This document shows, piece by piece, positions 15,891-25,039 of a stretch of 64,000 bases of DNA (the first letter of the stretch is position 1; each line of letters starts with the position of its first letter). Source of the DNA: Bog-473 sp963817735 (GTDB lineage: Bacteria > Actinomycetota > Acidimicrobiia > Acidimicrobiales > RAAP-2); the NCBI GenBank assembly GCA_963817735.1, contig CAWFPP010000003.1, positions 475,107 to 539,106 of the forward strand. The letters run 5' to 3'. The notes below the pieces were generated by a model. The model searched no databases and was not told where the DNA came from. It worked only from the letters and a program-made list of their open reading frames with translations. The translations under genes and the position numbers were made by a program.

Positions 15891-17255
15891 TCAGAATCCC
15901 AAATCCACCACGGGCCGCTCGAGGGGGTTCACGTTGAGGGCGCGCAGGGCGGCGGCGAGCTGGTCGTGGGAGAGGCCGGCCAAATAGCCGTCGAGGGTGC
16001 GCTCGAAGTTGGCGATGCCGCCCTCGATGCCCTCCGAGAGACGCATGTACTCGAAGCCGGCGTTGTGCAGGCCCCGTTGCTGGCGCGGCAGGTTGGAGAA
16101 GTCCTGGGTGGGGATGGGGGGGACCCTCGGGTCGTCGTAGGCCCAGGGCTCGGGGGGCTCTGGTGGGCCGGGCTCTTCACCTGGTGGGTAACGGGTGAGC
16201 GACCAGATCTCCATCAGGGTCTCTTCGGGTCCGAGGGGGCGGAAGCGATACGAGCTCGCGCTCGAGTACATGGGGAGCACGAAGTAGTGCGGGAAGCAGT
16301 AGTACATGGTCTCGCCGATGCCCCGGCCCGCCAGCTCGTTGAGGTCGGGGATGCGCGCCCCGCGCTCGGTGTGCCACTTGACCACGGCGTCGTTCAGGTT
16401 GGCGTGCCAGGCCGCCATGGCCTGGCCCGGGTCACTCGAGAGCTCGATGTCGCGCTGGGCCCGGGCCACGGCCACGTCGTTGGCATGGACCATGCCCGCC
16501 ATGCCCTCGCTCATCACCTCGAGGTAGTGCAGCTCGGCCTCGACGAAGGCGGCGGGGTCGAAGGTGGACGGGTCTCTCGGCGCGAAGCGCTTGGGGATGA
16601 CGAGCTCGGGGTGGGTCTCGATCACGTGGTATTGCTCCAAGAAGGCCTCTTGGGCCAGCTTCCAGTTGACCGGGAGCGCGAAGGCGTGCCACCACTCGGT
16701 GCGCAGGGCCTCGACCTGCCAGGCGTCGCCGATGCTGGCGAAGGGCTCGATGCACGAGCGCAGCGGCGGTGCGGCCGGGTCGAGATTGATCCACGCACAG
16801 CCGCCCCAGGACTCGGTGCGCACCGCGACCAGGTCGATCTCTCCCTCCACCAGGTTGTGCGCCGAGAAGGTCTTTGGCCTCGACACAAAGGTGTTGGCCC
16901 CGTCGAGGCCGTAGCACCAGCCGTGAAAGGGGCAGGTGAAGCCGCTCTTGAGCGTGCCGCGGCCCTGTATGACCTTGACGCCGCGGTGCCGACACGAGTT
17001 CTCGAAGGCGCGCACCTCGTCGTCAGCGGTACGCACCACGACGACGGAGTGGTCCAAGATCTCGTACTCGACGAAGTCACCGATGCCGGGGATCTCTTCG
17101 AGCCGGCATGCCATCTGCCAGACCCGGGGCCAGAGCAGGTCGGCCTCCATTTGGTAGAAGTCCGGGTCGAAGTAGCGCTCCTTGGGGATCCGGTCCGGGA
17201 CCTCGACCTCATAGGGGACACCGAGGGAGGAGCGGGTGCGGTCGTGGACGCTCAT
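15891..17255 (-). CDS. Rieske non-heme iron ring-hydroxylating oxygenase, alpha subunit
   Basis: 454 aa. The Rieske [2Fe-2S] ligands are C88-x-H90 (NSCRHRG) and C108-x2-H111 (TCPFHGWCYGLDG). The mononuclear iron region is in the C-terminal domain at NWKLAQEAFLEQYHVIETH, with the expected spaced His residues. It would use O2 to oxygenate a ring or a methyl group. No reductase or small beta subunit is nearby, so it probably uses a separate reductase, as KshA-like enzymes do. The start overlaps the CMD stop (ATGA). A relic of a close paralogue, keeping both gene ends, lies at 45653-45746. Confidence 0.95.
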   Translation of the reverse strand: MSVHDRTRSSLGVPYEVEVPDRIPKERYFDPDFYQMEADLLWPRVWQMACRLEEIPGIGDFVEYEILDHSVVVVRTADDEVRAFENSCRHRGVKVIQGRGTLKSGFTCPFHGWCYGLDGANTFVSRPKTFSAHNLVEGEIDLVAVRTESWGGCAWINLDPAAPPLRSCIEPFASIGDAWQVEALRTEWWHAFALPVNWKLAQEAFLEQYHVIETHPELVIPKRFAPRDPSTFDPAAFVEAELHYLEVMSEGMAGMVHANDVAVARAQRDIELSSDPGQAMAAWHANLNDAVVKWHTERGARIPDLNELAGRGIGETMYYCFPHYFVLPMYSSASSYRFRPLGPEETLMEIWSLTRYPPGEEPGPPEPPEPWAYDDPRVPPIPTQDFSNLPRQQRGLHNAGFEYMRLSEGIEGGIANFERTLDGYLAGLSHDQLAAALRALNVNPLERPVVDLGF

Positions 17256-17833
17256 GGGGACCTCAGGTCGTCGTCCAATGGCACGGCGAACGTCCGGAGA
17301 GCCATGGCCAGGGTGTCATACGCACCGACCGTAAAGACGAGATCCATCATTTGGCGCTCGTCGAGCTCGCCCTCCAACGTCGACCACGTCTCGTCCGCGA
17401 TCAGCGCGTCGCCCAGCAGCTCGTCGGCGGCCCGGAGGAGCGCCCGCTCCAGGTCGGACCACCCCGGCGCCTCCGGCCCGACAGCGACGCGCGCCACCTC
17501 GCCCGCGTCGACACCATTGTCGGGGGCACTGGCCACGTGCTGCCGCCACTCGTACTCGGCCTGGCGGACTGAGGCGACCCGCAGCACCAGCAGCTCGCGG
17601 TGGCGCGCCGAGAGTCTCGACCCGTACATGATCTGACCGCTGAAGGTGTTGTACGCCAGCGCGAGCTCCGGGTACCTGGCCAGCACGCCAAGGGCGTTGA
17701 GCCCCTTGGGACGGTTCTCACCCTTGGGCCTTCCCGTCGGCGGCAGCAGCGGAGCCAGCGCCGCTCCGGCCGCCTTGGGCCATTCGTTCGGCGGCAGCGG
17801 CGTGAGGCGCGGCGACTCAGGTGTTGCGGCCAC
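17252..17833 (-). CDS. Carboxymuconolactone decarboxylase (CMD/AhpD)-family protein
   Basis: 193 aa from GTG 17833, which overlaps the end of the upstream SDR by 17 nt; the longer open frame would start inside the SDR. Core: SARHRELLVLRVASVRQAEYEW then RQHVASAPDNG, the same Cys-less YEWxQH arrangement as the protein at 3156. It is therefore not an AhpD-type thiol peroxidase partner. It sits in a tight SDR-CMD-Rieske operon with 4-nt coupling to the Rieske gene. It may act on the ring-cleavage or lactone product (inference); activity is not established for this subgroup. Confidence 0.87.
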   Translation of the reverse strand: MAATPESPRLTPLPPNEWPKAAGAALAPLLPPTGRPKGENRPKGLNALGVLARYPELALAYNTFSGQIMYGSRLSARHRELLVLRVASVRQAEYEWRQHVASAPDNGVDAGEVARVAVGPEAPGWSDLERALLRAADELLGDALIADETWSTLEGELDERQMMDLVFTVGAYDTLAMALRTFAVPLDDDLRSP

Positions 17834-18584
17834 CGTTGACCCCCAAAACCTGGCCGGTGATGTAGCTCGCCTCATCGCGCACGAGGAAGGAGCACATCGC
17901 CGCGACGTCCTCCGGCCGACCGATCCGACGCACCGGCGTCAACGCAGCGTGATGATCGACGCCCTCACCGAGGAGGCCCTTGCTCTCCTGGCGGCGCAAC
18001 ATCGGCGTATCGATGAAGCCGGGGGGGATCGTGTTGACGGTGATGCCTTTGGGCCCGAGCTCGAGGGCCAGCGACTTCGTGAACCCGATCACCCCCGCCT
18101 TCGCAGCGACGTAGTGCGTCATGAACTGTTGGCCGCTGTGGGCGCTGGACGACGAGATGTTCACGATGCGCCCCCAGCCCTCCTCGATCATGTCGGGCAC
18201 GACAGCCTGGCAGCAGTTGAACGTACCCGTGAGATTCACCTCAAGGAGACGATGCCACTTCTCGGGTGTGATCTTCAGGAAGGGATCGACGGCATGGACC
18301 CCGGCGTTGTTCACCAGGACGGTCGCCGGGCCGCACTGCTCCCGGACCCGCGCCACGCCCACCTCGATCTGCTCGCGATCGGTCACGTCGACCGTGACGG
18401 CCACAGCCGACCCTCCCGCTGCCACGATCTTGCCGGCGGCCTCCTCGGCGGCGTCACCCTCGCGGTCGAACACGGCGACGACCATGCCGTCGGCGGCCAG
18501 CCGCTCGCTGACGGCGAGCCCGATGCCGGACGCACCGCCGGTGACGATCGCCACCCGCCGTACACCGGCGTCGCCATCGTTCAT
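17817..18584 (-). CDS. Short-chain dehydrogenase/reductase
   Basis: 255 aa. Classical SDR: VTGGASGIGLAVSER (cofactor loop), NNAGVHAV, catalytic Ser in ISSSSAHSG, YVAAK, and PGFIDTPM, ending VLGVNGGRNT. FDREG after beta-2 suggests NAD(H) preference. It is closely similar in every motif to the frameshifted SDR at 8916, so the two are paralogues. The ATG at 18584 is used; an in-frame ATG at 18596 would add MPRR. It is first gene of the SDR-CMD-Rieske operon and is transcribed away from the BVMO across a control region with operator site A. Confidence 0.92.
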   Translation of the reverse strand: MNDGDAGVRRVAIVTGGASGIGLAVSERLAADGMVVAVFDREGDAAEEAAGKIVAAGGSAVAVTVDVTDREQIEVGVARVREQCGPATVLVNNAGVHAVDPFLKITPEKWHRLLEVNLTGTFNCCQAVVPDMIEEGWGRIVNISSSSAHSGQQFMTHYVAAKAGVIGFTKSLALELGPKGITVNTIPPGFIDTPMLRRQESKGLLGEGVDHHAALTPVRRIGRPEDVAAMCSFLVRDEASYITGQVLGVNGGRNT

Positions 18585-18710
18585 GCGCCGCGGCATCCTC
18601 GACGGACGACCGCTGCCCGCGCGCCGGCCCCGGCGCCCAGGTCTCCCGTCGTCAGGACTGCCATCTGCCGTGCCTCCTCGTGCCCGGGACAGGCACAACC
18701 GAGAAGATAT

Positions 18711-18728
18711 ACTAACCGGTCGGTACAA
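18711..18728. promoter_or_regulatory. Candidate operator, TGTACCGAC core (site A), between SDR and BVMO
   Basis: The plus strand reads ACTAACCGGTCGGTACAA; the minus strand therefore carries TGTACCGACCGGTTAGT. The centre ACCGGT is palindromic, with TAC/GTA arms. Fifteen of 16 bases of the minus-strand string match site B at 21569. A TATACT hexamer (18708-18713) overlaps the left edge, so binding would block transcription toward the BVMO. It lies in the 225-nt gap between divergent genes. Confidence 0.55.
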
Positions 18729-18809
18729 CCGGAATCGTGGGCCCCGTGGGACCATGCAGATGCCCGCGAGCCGCACGGGCCCGCGACGGGCGGAGTGCCG
18801 CAGACACCC

Positions 18810-20462
18810 ATGACAGCCCCCGAACCCGCATCTGACCACACGGCATCTGACCGCACGGCGAGCCGGCCGGCCGCCGACGTGGACGTGCTCGTGGTGGGCG
18901 CGGGCATCACCGGTATCTACCAGCTCTACCTCGCCCGTGAGGCCGGGTTCTCGGTGCAGCTGCTCGAGGCCGGCCGCGGTGTCGGCGGCACCTGGTACTG
19001 GAACCGCTACCCCGGGGCGCGTTTCGACTCGGAGAGCTACACCTACGCCTATCTCTTCTCGAAGGACCTGTTCGAAGAGTGGCGTTGGGAGGAGCACTTC
19101 GCCGGACAGCCGGAGATCGAGCGGTACCTCAACCACGTGGTGGACCGGTTCGACCTGCGGCGCCACATCCGCTTCGGGGCCCGCGTCACGGCAGCCGACT
19201 ACGACGAGCGTTCGGGTCTGTGGACGATCGTGGACGACAGCGGAGCCGTCGTCCGGGCCCGGTACTTCGTCGCCGCCACCGGGGTCCTCTCGGTGCCCTA
19301 CTTCCCCGACGTGCCGGGTCGAGAAGACTTCCGGGGCGAGTCGCACCACACCGGGCTCTGGCCCGCCACGCCGGTCGATTTCACCGGCAAACGCGTCGCC
19401 GTGGTGGGCACCGGTTCGAGCGGGGTGCAGATCATTCCGGTCATCGCCGAGAAGGCGGCTTCCCTGACGGTGTTCCAGCGCTCCCCCAACTGGTGCACGC
19501 CGCTCAACAACGCGCCCATCACGCCCGAAGAGCAGGTCCGACTCAGGAAGGATTTCGAGTCGATCCGGGAGACGTTGCACACCTCACCCAGCGGGTTCCT
19601 GCACGTCGCCACCGAGCGCACCGCATTCGACGACTCGGAGGAGGAGCGGGCGGCGTTCTTCGAGCACATGTGGCGCAGCCCCGGTTTCTCGAAGCTCACG
19701 AGCAACTACAGCGACGTGATGTTCGACAAGGACGCCAACGCAGCCTGGTGCGACTTCCTGACCGAAAAGATCAGGGGCATCGTCAAGGACCCTGCGACGG
19801 CGGACATGCTCATCCCGAAGGATCACCGCTTCGGCGAGAAGCGGCCACCCTTCGTCACCGCCTACTTCGACGTCTACAACCAGCCGCACGTGGAGCTCGT
19901 GGATCTGCGGGCGACCCCGATGGTGCGGGTCACAGAAGAGGGCATCGAGACCACGGACGCCCGGCGCGCGTTCGACATCATCGTGTGGGCGACCGGATTC
20001 GACTTCGGGACGGGTGCGCTCTCCCGGATGGGGATCCGAGGCCGGGACGGTCTTGCGCTGGTCGACCACTGGGCGGATGGTCCGAAGACCTTCCTCGGCA
20101 TTCAGACCGCCGGGTTCCCGAACTTCTTCTTCCCCGGAGGGCCGCACGCCGCGGCAGGCAACAATCCGCGGTACAACGGCGACCAGGTGGACTTCATCAC
20201 CCGTACGCTCGTCCACCTGCGAGCGATCGGTGACGACACCATTGAGGTCAGCGCCAGCGCAGAGGACAAGTGGACCGCCATGGTGGACCGGTGGGCGACC
20301 AAGCCCCCGTCGTTCGGGGAGAGCAGCTACTACTTCGGAACGAACATCCCGGGAAAGCCCCGCAAGTACCTGCTGAACTCCGCCGGCCGGCCGAAGCTTT
20401 TGGCGGAGATCGCCAAGGTCATCGAGAGCGACTACGAGGCCTTCGCGCTCTCACGTTCTTAG
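18810..20462 (+). CDS. Baeyer-Villiger-type flavin monooxygenase
   Basis: 550 aa. The first Rossmann motif is VVGAGITGIYQLYLA (about residue 27), followed by GGTWYWNRYPGARFDSES. The BVMO fingerprint FRGESHHTGLWP (from residue 174) matches FxGxxxHxxxWP. The second Rossmann motif is VAVVGTGSSGVQIIP, then WATGFDFGTG. It would use NADPH and O2 to convert a ketone to an ester or lactone. The ATG at 18810 begins MTAPEPASD. It is transcribed away from the SDR-CMD-Rieske operon, sharing operator site A. The 3' end overlaps the convergent cyclase gene by 4 nt. Ketone to lactone, then opening by the nearby cyclase/hydrolase genes, is a plausible sequence (inference). Confidence 0.94.
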   Translation: MTAPEPASDHTASDRTASRPAADVDVLVVGAGITGIYQLYLAREAGFSVQLLEAGRGVGGTWYWNRYPGARFDSESYTYAYLFSKDLFEEWRWEEHFAGQPEIERYLNHVVDRFDLRRHIRFGARVTAADYDERSGLWTIVDDSGAVVRARYFVAATGVLSVPYFPDVPGREDFRGESHHTGLWPATPVDFTGKRVAVVGTGSSGVQIIPVIAEKAASLTVFQRSPNWCTPLNNAPITPEEQVRLRKDFESIRETLHTSPSGFLHVATERTAFDDSEEERAAFFEHMWRSPGFSKLTSNYSDVMFDKDANAAWCDFLTEKIRGIVKDPATADMLIPKDHRFGEKRPPFVTAYFDVYNQPHVELVDLRATPMVRVTEEGIETTDARRAFDIIVWATGFDFGTGALSRMGIRGRDGLALVDHWADGPKTFLGIQTAGFPNFFFPGGPHAAAGNNPRYNGDQVDFITRTLVHLRAIGDDTIEVSASAEDKWTAMVDRWATKPPSFGESSYYFGTNIPGKPRKYLLNSAGRPKLLAEIAKVIESDYEAFALSRS

Positions 20463-21517
20463 ACCGTCGCGACCGGCGTCAGCGGAGAGCCCACGATCCC
20501 GGGCAGGCGCAACGGTGGCGCGGTGAGCAGGAACCGGCTCCGTTCGTGCGCCCGCAACCACGTCGCCAGCTCGTGCAGGTACCACATCTCACCGAGCGGG
20601 ACACCCAGGCGGAAGAGGCAGAGGTGGTGGATGGGGAGGAACGAGTGCCGGCTCGGATCGCGATCCTTCCCGACCATGCCCTCCACCGCGTAGTTGTCCG
20701 CGACCAGCGCGGCGATCTGCGACTCGGCGATCCACTCGAGCAGCGACTCGTCACGGGCGTCGAGGTACGAGCACAGCGTGTGGATCTTCACCGGGTCGGG
20801 ATCGCGGTTCCATTGCAGGACTTCGGTGGCGAAGCCCGTGTGGAGGAGGAGCATGTCGCCGGGCTCGACCACGACGTTGTCCGCCGCCATGATCTCCTCG
20901 AGGGTCTGGCGATCGACGCCCCGCCATTCGTGCCCCAGGTGATGGGCCAGGTCGACGAGGACGCCCCTGCCCTGCACTCCGGCCGCGGCCATGTGCTCCA
21001 GCCCCAGGTGGTGGGCGAAGCAGCGGTGGTGCCCGCCGTCGCCCGCCGCATCCGGCTTGGGGCCGACCAGATCCTCGCCGGCGCGGTACCCGTTGTAGTA
21101 GACCGCCTCCTCGACACCGTCGCCGTCGGCGTCGAACTCGGCACCGACGTGGGCCAGTGAGTCCCACTGCGTCGAGTACTGCAGGGAAAGTGTCACCACG
21201 TCGTCGGCCCACACGTCCACGTACTTGGGGTCGCCGAACTTGTCCATGGTGCGCATCGGGACGTTGTAGAAGGTGGCCGGGTTGCCGTCCATGTCCTCGG
21301 TCGGCGAGATCACCGGCGGGTACCGTCGCTGATTCAGTGCGGTGCCGCCGGGGTAGTCGAGTGGCAGGCTGAGACAGAAGCTGATCCCCTCCTCGACCTC
21401 CCGGACGCCCTGCAGGACCTTCTCCGGCGTGAGGAGGTTGATGCGGCCGAGCTCGTCGTCGTCACCCCAGTCGCCCCACGTCGAGCCGGGCGGGCGCTGC
21501 TTCCACCGCTTGCTCAT
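20459..21517 (-). CDS. Cyclase-family (PF04199, kynurenine formamidase-like) hydrolase
   Basis: 352 aa. Features: GRINLLTPEKVLQGVREVEEG, SLPLDYPGG, then the metal/catalytic region QWDSLAHVGAEFDADGDG, GRGVLVDLAHHLG, EPGDMLLLHTGF. The family motif HxGTHxDxPxH is not present in its usual form; WDSLAHV occupies the place, as in the plant- and actinobacterial-type cyclase subgroup. It would hydrolyse or open a lactone, amide or ring. It is divergent from the amidohydrolase at 21664 and shares promoter/operator B. Its position after a BVMO suggests lactone opening (inference). Confidence 0.85.
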   Translation of the reverse strand: MSKRWKQRPPGSTWGDWGDDDELGRINLLTPEKVLQGVREVEEGISFCLSLPLDYPGGTALNQRRYPPVISPTEDMDGNPATFYNVPMRTMDKFGDPKYVDVWADDVVTLSLQYSTQWDSLAHVGAEFDADGDGVEEAVYYNGYRAGEDLVGPKPDAAGDGGHHRCFAHHLGLEHMAAAGVQGRGVLVDLAHHLGHEWRGVDRQTLEEIMAADNVVVEPGDMLLLHTGFATEVLQWNRDPDPVKIHTLCSYLDARDESLLEWIAESQIAALVADNYAVEGMVGKDRDPSRHSFLPIHHLCLFRLGVPLGEMWYLHELATWLRAHERSRFLLTAPPLRLPGIVGSPLTPVATV

Positions 21518-21563
21518 CTACCTTCCCTTCCGCGAGCCACATGTGGCGACGCCCGCCCGCGCA

Positions 21564-21592
21564 TTGTCTGTACCGACCGGTTGGTCTAGAAT
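21564..21592 (+). promoter_or_regulatory. Promoter TTGTCT-N17-TAGAAT with operator site B in the spacer
   Basis: A -35 (21564-21569) and -10 (21587-21592) are separated by exactly 17 nt, on the strand leading to the amidohydrolase at 21664. The spacer is filled by TACCGACCGGTTGGTC, the same palindrome-like element as site A, including the TGTACCGAC core (21569-21577). Bound repressor would directly exclude RNA polymerase. The cyclase gene diverges from the same region. Confidence 0.65.
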
Positions 21593-21663
21593 TCGAGTCA
21601 GAGTACCGCGTGCGTGCGCGCTCGGTCATCGATCTTGCGCTCCCGCGCAGGAAGGGCACAACC

Positions 21664-22923
21664 ATGGCAGAGAAGCAACTCGTCGTCTCCGCCGACGGGC
21701 ACATCCTGGAGCCCACGGACCTCTTCCGGACGCGACTGCCCAAGCACCTGCGCGAGCGGGGAGTGTGGGAGGACGACTTCGAGATCGAGCCCCTCGTCGA
21801 AGGCGGGGCCCGCATCTTCCGGCGGCTCCACACGCCGGGGTTCGAGGGATGGACGATCTCCCGCTACCGCCAGACGGGCGGACGGATGCCCGAGGGCGAC
21901 CCCGCCATGATCATCGAAGACCTCAGCTCCGACGGCGTCGATGTCGGGGTCATGCACCCGAACCTGTCCCTCTTCGGCCTCTATTCCGACGACCACGAGC
22001 TGTCGATTGCGCACGCGCGCGTCTACAACGACTACATCGTCGAGCGATTTTCGCCGTACTTCTCGCGCCTGGCGCCCACGGCGCCGATCCCGCTCAGCGA
22101 CGTGGACGACGCCGTCGTGGAGATCGAGCGCGCCGCCGCCGGCGGATTCCGCGCCATCCTCCTGCCGGCGACCCCACCGAAGCCCTACTACTCACGTGAC
22201 TTCGACCCGGTGTGGGCGGCCGCGCAGGCCAGCGGACTGCACGTCTTCATCCACACCCAGACCGGTGGGATAAAGATCAACGACCCGGAATCGACCACCC
22301 TGAAGGTGGTCATGCAGAATGCCGCGGAGGTCAACCAGCCGGTGACCGAGAAGTCGGCCTCGAAGCGCATGGTCACCCAGGCGATCTACAGCACGATCGT
22401 CCCCCAGCAGGTCATCTGCGAGCTCGTCGGTGGGGGCGTCCCCGAGCGCTACCCCGACCTCCACTTCGCCCTGATCGAGTTCAACGCGCACTGGCTGGCT
22501 TCGTTGGTGGGCAGCATGGACAAGTGCTGGACCACCGGTATCGGCCAGGACCCCGACTGGTGGCTCGGCGTCTGGGACGACAGCCTCCCCCCCGATCAGC
22601 AGACGGGCATCGCACGGCTCTTCCGGCTGAACGAGAAGTGGCCCTACCCCCTGATGCCGAGCGAATACGTCCGGCGCCAGTTCCACGTCTCCTTCCAGGA
22701 CGACCCGGTGGCGGTCGCCTGTCGCCACATCACCGGCTTGTCGACCATCGTCTGGGGGAACGACTACCCGCACGCGGAGGGGACGTTCCGGGGCAGCAAA
22801 CAGCTCATGACCCAGCTCTTCGCCGGTGTGCCCGACGTCGAGCGCGCCGCCATGGTGGGGGGTACTCTCGGCGACCTCCTGGGCTTCACGGCTCCGCCCG
22901 CCGCGACGTCCTCGCAGAACTAG
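21664..22923 (+). CDS. Amidohydrolase_2-family metal-dependent hydrolase
   Basis: 419 aa. The N-terminal metal motif is VVSADGHILEP (DxH). Further family segments are DGVDVGVMHPNLSLFG, RVYNDYIVERFSPY, HVFIHTQTGG, FALIEFNAHWLASLVGSMD, and the C-terminal metal Asp in IVWGNDYPHAEGTF. This is the ACMSD-like/PF04909 group common in degradation of steroids and aromatics. Family activity is hydrolysis or decarboxylation at a metal centre; the substrate is unknown. The ATG at 21664 has AGGAAGG 8 nt upstream. Transcription starts from promoter B. Related proteins lie at 40223 and 59907. Confidence 0.92.
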   Translation: MAEKQLVVSADGHILEPTDLFRTRLPKHLRERGVWEDDFEIEPLVEGGARIFRRLHTPGFEGWTISRYRQTGGRMPEGDPAMIIEDLSSDGVDVGVMHPNLSLFGLYSDDHELSIAHARVYNDYIVERFSPYFSRLAPTAPIPLSDVDDAVVEIERAAAGGFRAILLPATPPKPYYSRDFDPVWAAAQASGLHVFIHTQTGGIKINDPESTTLKVVMQNAAEVNQPVTEKSASKRMVTQAIYSTIVPQQVICELVGGGVPERYPDLHFALIEFNAHWLASLVGSMDKCWTTGIGQDPDWWLGVWDDSLPPDQQTGIARLFRLNEKWPYPLMPSEYVRRQFHVSFQDDPVAVACRHITGLSTIVWGNDYPHAEGTFRGSKQLMTQLFAGVPDVERAAMVGGTLGDLLGFTAPPAATSSQN

Positions 22924-22964
22924 GCCGCACCACCGGGCCGGCGGCGGAGAGGGGCGGGGTCGAC

Positions 22965-23877
22965 GTGGGCGAGCACAGCTTCGAGGGACGCGTCGCCGTC
23001 ATTACGGGCGCGGGACGCGGCATCGGTCGCGCCTACGCGCTGCTCCTGGCCGACCGGGGCGCCCGCGTCGTCGTCAACGACCTGGGCGGCTCCATGCAGG
23101 GCGTGGGGACCGACGCCACCGTGGCCACGACCGTCGCGTCGGAGATCGCGGCTGCGGGTGGGTCGGCGATCGCCGATGAGCACGACGTCGCGTCGGCGGG
23201 GGGCGCACAGGCGCTCATCGATGCCGCGGTCGAGAACTTCGGACGGCTCGACATCCTGATCAACAACGCGGGCATCATCAAGTGGGCGGGGCTCCCGGAC
23301 GCCGACCAGGACAACGTGGAACGGCACCTCGCGGTCCATGTCCTGGGGTCCTTCAACACGACGCGGGCGGCCTGGCCCGTGATGGCCGAGCAGGGGTACG
23401 GCCGCATCGTCATGACGACATCGTCCGGGATCTTCGGCTTGCCCAAGAACCTCTCGTATGCCACCGCCAAGGCCGGCGTCATCGGGCTGACCCGGAGCCT
23501 GGCCACCACCAGCGCCACCCACGGGATACGGGTCAACCTGATCGCACCGGCCGCCTTCACCCGGATGGCGGGCCAGGACGCCGACGCGGACCCCGACGAC
23601 GCCGCATCGCCCATGTCGCCCGGCCTGGTGGCGCCCCTGGTCGCCTTCCTCGCCCACGAGGACTGCCCGGTCAACGGAGAGATGTACGCCGCCGGCGCCG
23701 GCCGGTTCGCCGCGCATCTTCATCGCCTCGACGCCGGGGTATGTCGCAGCCGACCCGACGATCGAGGACATCGCGGCGCACTGGGGGGCGATCAACGAGG
23801 AGAAGGGGTACTTCGTACCCGGCGACCTGCCCGAGTGGTCGGCCAGCTTCCTGGCCCACCTCGGTCCCGGGAAGTGA
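22965..23877 (+). pseudogene. HSD17B4-like short-chain dehydrogenase, frameshifted near 23712
   Basis: GTG 22965 opens a normal SDR: VITGAGRGIGRAYALLLA, VVVNDLGGSMQG (the NDLGG motif of peroxisomal MFE2/HSD17B4-type 3-hydroxyacyl-CoA dehydrogenases), INNAGIIKW, TTSSGIFG, YATAKAG. After MYAAGAGRFA the family C-terminus (RIFIASTPGYVAADPTIED through SASFLAHLGPGK) is found only one frame over, ending at 23877. One extra base in gttcgccgcgcat (about 23710-23716) explains it. In the given frame the protein instead ends with an unrelated Arg-rich tail at 23882. Likely role if intact: (R)-3-hydroxyacyl-CoA oxidation in side-chain beta-oxidation, together with the ACAD that follows. Confidence 0.85.
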
Positions 23878-23889
23878 CCTGACTTCACC

Positions 23890-25038
23890 ATGGACTTCTC
23901 GCTCAACGAGACCGAGCGCGACCTCATCGACCTGTGCCGCGACTTCGCGCAGAAGGAGATCGCCGCCCGCGCACCGGCGGCCTGGGAGGAGGCCCGGTGC
24001 CCGACCGACCTCCTGCGTGACATGGGTCAGCTCGGCCTCCTCGGCATGCTCGTCCCCGAGCAGTGGGGCGGGATCGGCATGTCGACCGTCGGCTTCGTCG
24101 CCGCGATGGAGCAGCTCGGCCACGCCGACCAGTCCGTGGCCGCGGCCTGGCAGGCGCACGTCACCATCGGCTCGCTCCCGCTGTACCTGTTCGGGAACGA
24201 CGAGCAGCGGGAGCGCTGGCTGCGGCCGCTGGCGGAGGGGCGGAGGTTGGGCGCGTTCGGGCTCACCGAGCCCGACGCCGGTTCCGACGCACGAGGGATC
24301 CGGACCCGGGCCGAACGGCGTGACGGCGGGTGGCTGATCAACGGCCGCAAGACCTTCATCTCCAACGCGGGCACGGACATGTCGTTCGGCGTGACCCTGC
24401 TGGCGCGCACCGAGCCCGCCGAAGGCCAGGAGCCGGGCTTCGCCAGCCTCGTCGTGGAGAAGGGCACGCCCGGATTCACGATGGGGCCGAAGATGCGCGG
24501 CATCGGCTGGCGCGGCCTCGACACCCGCGAGCTCTACCTCGACGACGTCTGGGTGCCCGACGAGCACCTTCTGGGCGATCCGCACCTGGGGCTCGGCCAG
24601 TTCCTGCGCACGCTCGAGGTGGGGCGCATCTCCATCGCGGCCCTGTCGCTCAGCCTGACCCAGGCGGTCCTCGACCTGGCCACCGCCTACGCCCGTGAGC
24701 GGGTCCAGTTCGGGCAGCCGATCTCGAAGTTCCAAGCGGTGCAGTTCAAGCTGGCCGATATCGCCACCGAGTTGGAGGCGGCCCGCTGGCTCACCTACCG
24801 GGCCGCATCGCTGCGCGACGCGGGCCAGCCCTTCATGAAGGAGGCGGCCATGGCCAAGCTGAAGGCGAGCCGGGTGGCGACCTGGGCGGCGTCGGAAGCG
24901 GTCCAGATCCACGGCGGTCTCGGCTACATGCTCGAGACGCCCGTGGCCCGCTTCTACTGCGACGCCAAGGTGCTCGAGATCGGCGAGGGCACCAATGAGA
25001 TTCAGCATCTCGTCATCGCCCGCCAGCTGGGCTGCTGA
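23890..25038 (+). CDS. Acyl-CoA dehydrogenase
   Basis: 382 aa. Complete ACAD: N-terminal helical domain (ERDLIDLCRDFAQKEI), FAD/substrate motif FGLTEPDAGSDA (about 128), middle beta domain, and the C-terminal RVQFGQPISKFQAVQ, QIHGGLGYMLETPV and EIGEGTNEIQ, whose Glu fits the catalytic base of the short/medium-chain group. It introduces an alpha-beta double bond into an acyl-CoA. The gene is a single 382-aa unit rather than one of the half-length heteromeric ChsE-type pairs used for steroid rings, so the substrate may be a simple acyl side chain. It starts 12 nt after the SDR above, suggesting one operon. Confidence 0.95.
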   Translation: MDFSLNETERDLIDLCRDFAQKEIAARAPAAWEEARCPTDLLRDMGQLGLLGMLVPEQWGGIGMSTVGFVAAMEQLGHADQSVAAAWQAHVTIGSLPLYLFGNDEQRERWLRPLAEGRRLGAFGLTEPDAGSDARGIRTRAERRDGGWLINGRKTFISNAGTDMSFGVTLLARTEPAEGQEPGFASLVVEKGTPGFTMGPKMRGIGWRGLDTRELYLDDVWVPDEHLLGDPHLGLGQFLRTLEVGRISIAALSLSLTQAVLDLATAYARERVQFGQPISKFQAVQFKLADIATELEAARWLTYRAASLRDAGQPFMKEAAMAKLKASRVATWAASEAVQIHGGLGYMLETPVARFYCDAKVLEIGEGTNEIQHLVIARQLGC

Positions 25039-25039
25039 T

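Noticed and set aside
17646..18809. Long upstream extension of the BVMO frame
   Set aside because: It runs antisense through the CMD and SDR genes; the BVMO family begins only after the ATG at 18810.
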